NCBI GenBank assembly: GCA_029857975.1
Contig: JAOUFX010000005.1
Span: 1 to 17,993 of the forward strand
DNA from: Deltaproteobacteria bacterium
Lineage (GTDB): Bacteria; Desulfobacterota; SM23-61
Length of the DNA: 17,993 bases
Direction: 5' to 3'
The stretch's first letter is position 1; each line of letters starts with the position of its first letter. Below are positions 15,066 through 17,993 of this stretch, piece after piece. A program made the position numbers and the translations under genes. The notes beneath the pieces were generated by a model. It had not been told where the DNA came from and ran no database searches. It saw nothing but the letters and a program-made list of their open reading frames with translations.

Positions 15066-15470
15066 AAAACAATGTCAGGGTGAGTGTTGCGTGTCGGAAA
15101 GGAAAATATATATTTCTTTGCTTAAACTGCCACCGTTCTTAATTTGCAAAAATCAAGAAGCGTCCGTCGTCACGGGACGGGCATTCCATATTGCTGGTGA
15201 GATGCTGATTGTATGATATGAAAGGCCAGGTGTGATGGTAAGACCCCCAACACGTGGCTAGACTCCTGCCAGCAAAGGAGGGATTTGAAGGCCTTATCAG
15301 ATCGGTCATATGGGGAGAAGGGGGAGATAATTGGGTCAAATTATTTTAGCGATATTTCAATAAATCCAACCTCTGTCTATTGGGCTTATATCTTGAAAAA
15401 GGGTTGTTTTTTGTTATTTTGAGATCTATCCCTTTATAGATTTTTCAATACTTCAGGAGAGACGAAGTCT
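15066..15470. other. 405-bp gene-free stretch before the oxidoreductase operon
   Basis: No convincing gene. A 66-residue minus-strand open frame (15139-15339) is low-complexity in appearance and has no recognisable motif. A small dyad CCGTC...GACGG lies near 15163-15179. The last 60 bp are AT-rich and hold a putative promoter. The stretch may be a decayed mobile element, but I see no terminal repeats to support that. Confidence 0.5.
15411..15440 (+). promoter_or_regulatory. Putative promoter of the ThuA/Gfo oxidoreductase operon
   Basis: TTGTTA (15411-15416), an 18-bp spacer and TATAGA (15435-15440) lie 30 bp before the start codon. AGGAG at 15455-15459 follows as Shine-Dalgarno, with an 11-nt gap to ATG 15471. 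Consensus match only. Confidence 0.45.
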
Positions 15471-17135
15471 ATGGCGGATCTAAGCCCTGTTCGAGTTCTG
15501 TTTTTGGCTGGGGAGGATGGGCGATTCGGCAAACCGCTTCAAGAATACTTGCAAGCGACCCAGCAGATTCATATGGCGGTGCGTTCTACTTCCCTTTTGC
15601 CGGAAGACCTTGATGATTACCGAGTGCTTTTGCTGGAGAACCCTGCGGCCCTATCTCTTGAGGAACAAGAAATCCTAGCCAGCTATGTGCGGCGTGGGGG
15701 AGGATGCCTAGCTTTTGTAGGGCCCGAAACGAAGCCTCTTCCATCTCTTTTTGGGTCCCAGGTTGGGCCTGAAAACCCCGTAATGGAACTGCGCCTTGGC
15801 TTTCCCAAATCCGACCCTTCAATTTTCAGGCGCCTCCCTGAGCAGGTTTACTTCAATAATAGCTTTCAGCCTTTGGATCGTGTCGACGCCAAGTCTGTGC
15901 CGGTTGTAACAACCGATTGGCATTATCAGCAGGCAGCGCTGGCGTTGTTACGGAAAGAAGGAAAAGGCCAGGTCTGTTGTACGACGCTCAAGGGATTTAG
16001 TGATCCTCTCTTTCAGCAAATCATCTACCGGATAGTACGGCACCTGGCCGATTTGAAGGAACTTCCCCTGATTAATGTAGCAATCCTGGGTTATGGTCCT
16101 CTTGGTTCTGTAGGATGCCTCCATGGTATGGCTGTTCAAGAAATTCCCGGGCTAAATCTGCGGGCGTTCTGCGACTATAGCCCGGGACGATTACTGCAAT
16201 GCCGGGAAGATTTCCCTGGATGCCGAACCTATGCCACGGTTGAGGAATTAGTTCGTGATCCCGACGTAGATGCGGTGATCATTGCTACCCCCCCTAACTC
16301 CCATGCCAAGTTAGCCATCCAATTGCTGCGCGAGGGCAAACATGTGGTTTGCGAAAAGCCCTTGTGCCTTTCCAGGGCAGAGGCGGCAACAATGATCCGG
16401 GCCGCCGAGGAAAATTCTCGAGTCCTAACCTGCTACCAGAATCGCCGTTGGGATCTGGATTACCTTGCAATTCGCCAGGCGCTGATCGATGGATTGATCG
16501 GGAAGCCTTTTTACTTAGAGACATTTGTCGGAGATTATCAACACCCTTGCCATTTCTGGCACTCTCATCGTCCGATTTCAGGGGACGCCTTATACGACTG
16601 GGGCGCTCATTATGTGGACTGGATTCTGAATCTATTTCCCGGACCGACGGCCTCAGTAACGGGTACCCTGCACAAAAGGGTGTGGCACGATGTCACCAAT
16701 GCCGACCAGGTACGCGCCCAAATCCATTTCGCAGACGGAAGGGAGGCAGAATTCCTCTATTCCGACGTGGCTGCCCTGCGCAAGCCTAAGTGGTACCTAC
16801 TGGGCACGGAGGGGGCCATCGTGAGCCAGTGGACTGAGGTGCAGGTGCGGGAGGCAGATCCTGTCACTTTTATCAGGGAGGAACAGATTCCGGTCACGGA
16901 GACCGTTCCCTTGCTTAGGCTGCGCCGGCGGCACCATTCGGGAAGCATGGTGGAACAACAACTGGCCATTCCCAGGCCACGCCGGTTCCCCTTTCACTTG
17001 AACCTTGCAGACCACCTTCTAACGGGAGAGCCCCTGGCAGTCAGCCCTCAATCTGCAGCCCGGGTGATCGCAGTTTTGGAGGCGGCTACGCGCTCTGCGG
17101 AAAGAGGCGGTGTTCCGGAGGTGCTCTGTGTCTGA
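15471..17135 (+). CDS. ThuA-like / Gfo-Idh-MocA oxidoreductase fusion
   Basis: 554 residues, much longer than the usual 330-400 for a Gfo/Idh/MocA dehydrogenase. Residues ~7-195 resemble a ThuA-like (class I amidotransferase-fold) domain: VRVLFLAGEDGRFG, DDYRVLLLENPAALSLEEQEILASYVRRGGGCLAFVG. From ~201 there is an NAD(P)-binding Rossmann domain (INVAILGYGPLG), VIIATPPNSHAKLA, and the family CEKPL motif (K296). The C-terminal domain has LYDWGAHYVDWILNLF, with D376 and H380 in the usual catalytic helix position. Such enzymes oxidise or reduce sugars and cyclitols with NAD(P). ThuA and Gfo/Idh proteins often neighbour each other in sugar-use loci, so a fusion is credible. The next gene, another Gfo/Idh/MocA member, overlaps by 8 bp. 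Substrate unknown; the ThuA assignment is less certain than the dehydrogenase. Confidence 0.88.
   Translation: MADLSPVRVLFLAGEDGRFGKPLQEYLQATQQIHMAVRSTSLLPEDLDDYRVLLLENPAALSLEEQEILASYVRRGGGCLAFVGPETKPLPSLFGSQVGPENPVMELRLGFPKSDPSIFRRLPEQVYFNNSFQPLDRVDAKSVPVVTTDWHYQQAALALLRKEGKGQVCCTTLKGFSDPLFQQIIYRIVRHLADLKELPLINVAILGYGPLGSVGCLHGMAVQEIPGLNLRAFCDYSPGRLLQCREDFPGCRTYATVEELVRDPDVDAVIIATPPNSHAKLAIQLLREGKHVVCEKPLCLSRAEAATMIRAAEENSRVLTCYQNRRWDLDYLAIRQALIDGLIGKPFYLETFVGDYQHPCHFWHSHRPISGDALYDWGAHYVDWILNLFPGPTASVTGTLHKRVWHDVTNADQVRAQIHFADGREAEFLYSDVAALRKPKWYLLGTEGAIVSQWTEVQVREADPVTFIREEQIPVTETVPLLRLRRRHHSGSMVEQQLAIPRPRRFPFHLNLADHLLTGEPLAVSPQSAARVIAVLEAATRSAERGGVPEVLCV
17117..17121 (+). promoter_or_regulatory. 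Shine-Dalgarno supporting a GTG start
   Basis: GGAGG lies 6 nt before GTG 17128, inside the end of the upstream gene. It supports this GTG because there is no ATG near the expected N-terminus of the next protein. Confidence 0.65.
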
Positions 17136-17993
17136 GGAGGGTCTCCAAAAGCAAAGTCCTTCAGACCCATCAAGAAAGATTAGACGTCTGCAATGGGGGG
17201 TCCTTGGCAGTGCCCGGATCGCCCGACGATGCGTAATCCCGGCGCTGCATAGATCTCGCAATGGGGAACTGCGTGGACTGGCCTGCCGTTCGGAAGAGCG
17301 TGTTCAATCCCTCGCCCAAGAGCATGAAATTCCTTTGGCCTGCGGAAGCTATGAGGACTTGTTGGGAGATCCGCGAATAGAAGCGGTCTACATTCCGTTG
17401 CCTAACCATCTTCATTCCGAATGGACGCTCCGGACTATAGCAGCCGGAAAGCATGTGCTGTGCGAGAAACCCTTGGCCTTAAATGCCAAAGAAGCCCGGG
17501 CGATGGTGCAAGCCGCGCGAGACAAAGGCGTCTCTCTGATGGAAGCATTCATGTACCGTTTTCACCCGCGTAGCCGTCGAATCAAAGCCTTGGTCGATCA
17601 AGGGGCGATTGGCGACCCCCGGCTCATTCGGGCGGCCTTTTGCTTTCGGCACCCCGATCCTACAGATGCCCGCTTCCGGCTGGAGATGGGAGGAGGGGCT
17701 CTGTTGGATGTAGGTTGCTACGGGGTTAGCCTAGCGCGGTGGATTTTTGGGGCAGAACCCGAGATGGTTCAGGCCTGGGCTGAGTACGGGGTAAGCGGCG
17801 TGGACCTAACAACGGTCGGTCTTCTGCGCTTTTCCGGAGGACGGTTGGCGGTGGTGGAAGCGAGCTTCATGAGCGCGCTGCAGCAAACCTTCAGCATTGT
17901 AGGAACGGAGGGGGCAATTGAACTGCCGCATGATGCCTTCATTCCCTGGGAGAAAGACGCCTTATTCAGGTTGCGGGGCGTCGATGAGGAAGA
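17128..17993 (+). CDS. Gfo/Idh/MocA-family oxidoreductase (3' partial)
   Basis: 288 codons are visible before the window ends, with no stop; a full protein would be about 330-350 residues. It starts at GTG 17128 with GGAGG 6 nt upstream and overlaps the previous gene by 8 bp, so translation is coupled. The Rossmann motif LQWGVLGSARIARR begins at residue 21, then VYIPLPNHLHSEW, CEKPLALNA (K114), EAFMYRFHPRS and GGGALLDVGCYGV. The Tyr in DVGCY and the EAFMYRFHP signature put it near the glucose-fructose oxidoreductase / dihydrodiol dehydrogenase / xylose dehydrogenase branch of the family. It is the second oxidoreductase in a row, probably acting in the same sugar pathway; the substrate is not evident. 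Confidence 0.92.
   Translation, partial: MSEEGLQKQSPSDPSRKIRRLQWGVLGSARIARRCVIPALHRSRNGELRGLACRSEERVQSLAQEHEIPLACGSYEDLLGDPRIEAVYIPLPNHLHSEWTLRTIAAGKHVLCEKPLALNAKEARAMVQAARDKGVSLMEAFMYRFHPRSRRIKALVDQGAIGDPRLIRAAFCFRHPDPTDARFRLEMGGGALLDVGCYGVSLARWIFGAEPEMVQAWAEYGVSGVDLTTVGLLRFSGGRLAVVEASFMSALQQTFSIVGTEGAIELPHDAFIPWEKDALFRLRGVDEE

Noticed and set aside
15139..15339. 66-residue minus-strand open frame in the 405-bp gap
   Set aside because: No ribosome-binding site or motif that I can support; listed only as part of the gap description.
1..17993. CRISPR arrays, tRNA or rRNA genes, and insertion sequences
   Set aside because: No regularly spaced repeats, cloverleaf-like sequence, rRNA stretch or transposase motif was seen on either strand.

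Overview
The window looks like a chromosomal segment of an anaerobic or microaerophilic bacterium. A Desulfobacterota-like (deltaproteobacterial) host is my best guess, at moderate confidence. Pointers are the small desulforedoxin-like Cys-rich protein, the dense short operons at roughly 50-55% GC, and the dyad repeats between genes. No ribosomal or other taxonomic marker is present. I see no tRNA, rRNA, CRISPR array, intact insertion sequence or phage gene.

Layout. (1) 1-2781 (+): two adjacent M16-family peptidase genes, the first cut by the window edge, then a small Lys/Ala-rich, Cys-rich protein. One M16 protein carries the zinc site and the other the substrate-gripping Arg/Tyr pair, as in heterodimeric M16 enzymes. 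(2) 2840-4572 (-): a two-gene operon with a J-domain protein followed by rsmI (16S rRNA 2'-O-methyltransferase), overlapping by 4 bp. A hairpin at 2787-2836 separates it from the convergent M16 operon. (3) 4657-7459 (+): a secreted phosphodiester-glycosidase (NAGPA) domain protein and a class A penicillin-binding protein, probably co-transcribed. (4) 7661-9547 (-): archease and the RNA ligase RtcB, a known functional pair. (5) 9802-13533 (+): a large multi-pass membrane protein with a central spermidine-synthase-like methyltransferase fold, then a thiol peroxidase (Tpx) whose N-terminus carries about 230 residues of Lys-rich, internally duplicated, coiled-coil-like sequence. A strong intrinsic terminator follows. 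(6) 13881-15065 (+): an M20 amidohydrolase. (7) 15471 to the end (+): a ThuA-like/Gfo-Idh-MocA fusion and a second Gfo/Idh/MocA oxidoreductase, translationally coupled. This looks like the start of a sugar-metabolism operon and follows a 405-bp gene-free stretch.

The most unusual item is the Lys-rich/Tpx fusion. The window also encodes a second small protein built the same way: a histone-H1-like Lys/Ala tail on a cysteine-rich redox or metal domain. I infer, without proof, that the organism may tether redox-protective domains to a polyanion such as DNA or RNA. The intergenic regions at about 7476-7601, 9644-9713 and 13766-13849 hold related degenerate dyads of the CACAGA...TCTGTG type, which look like a dispersed repeat family.
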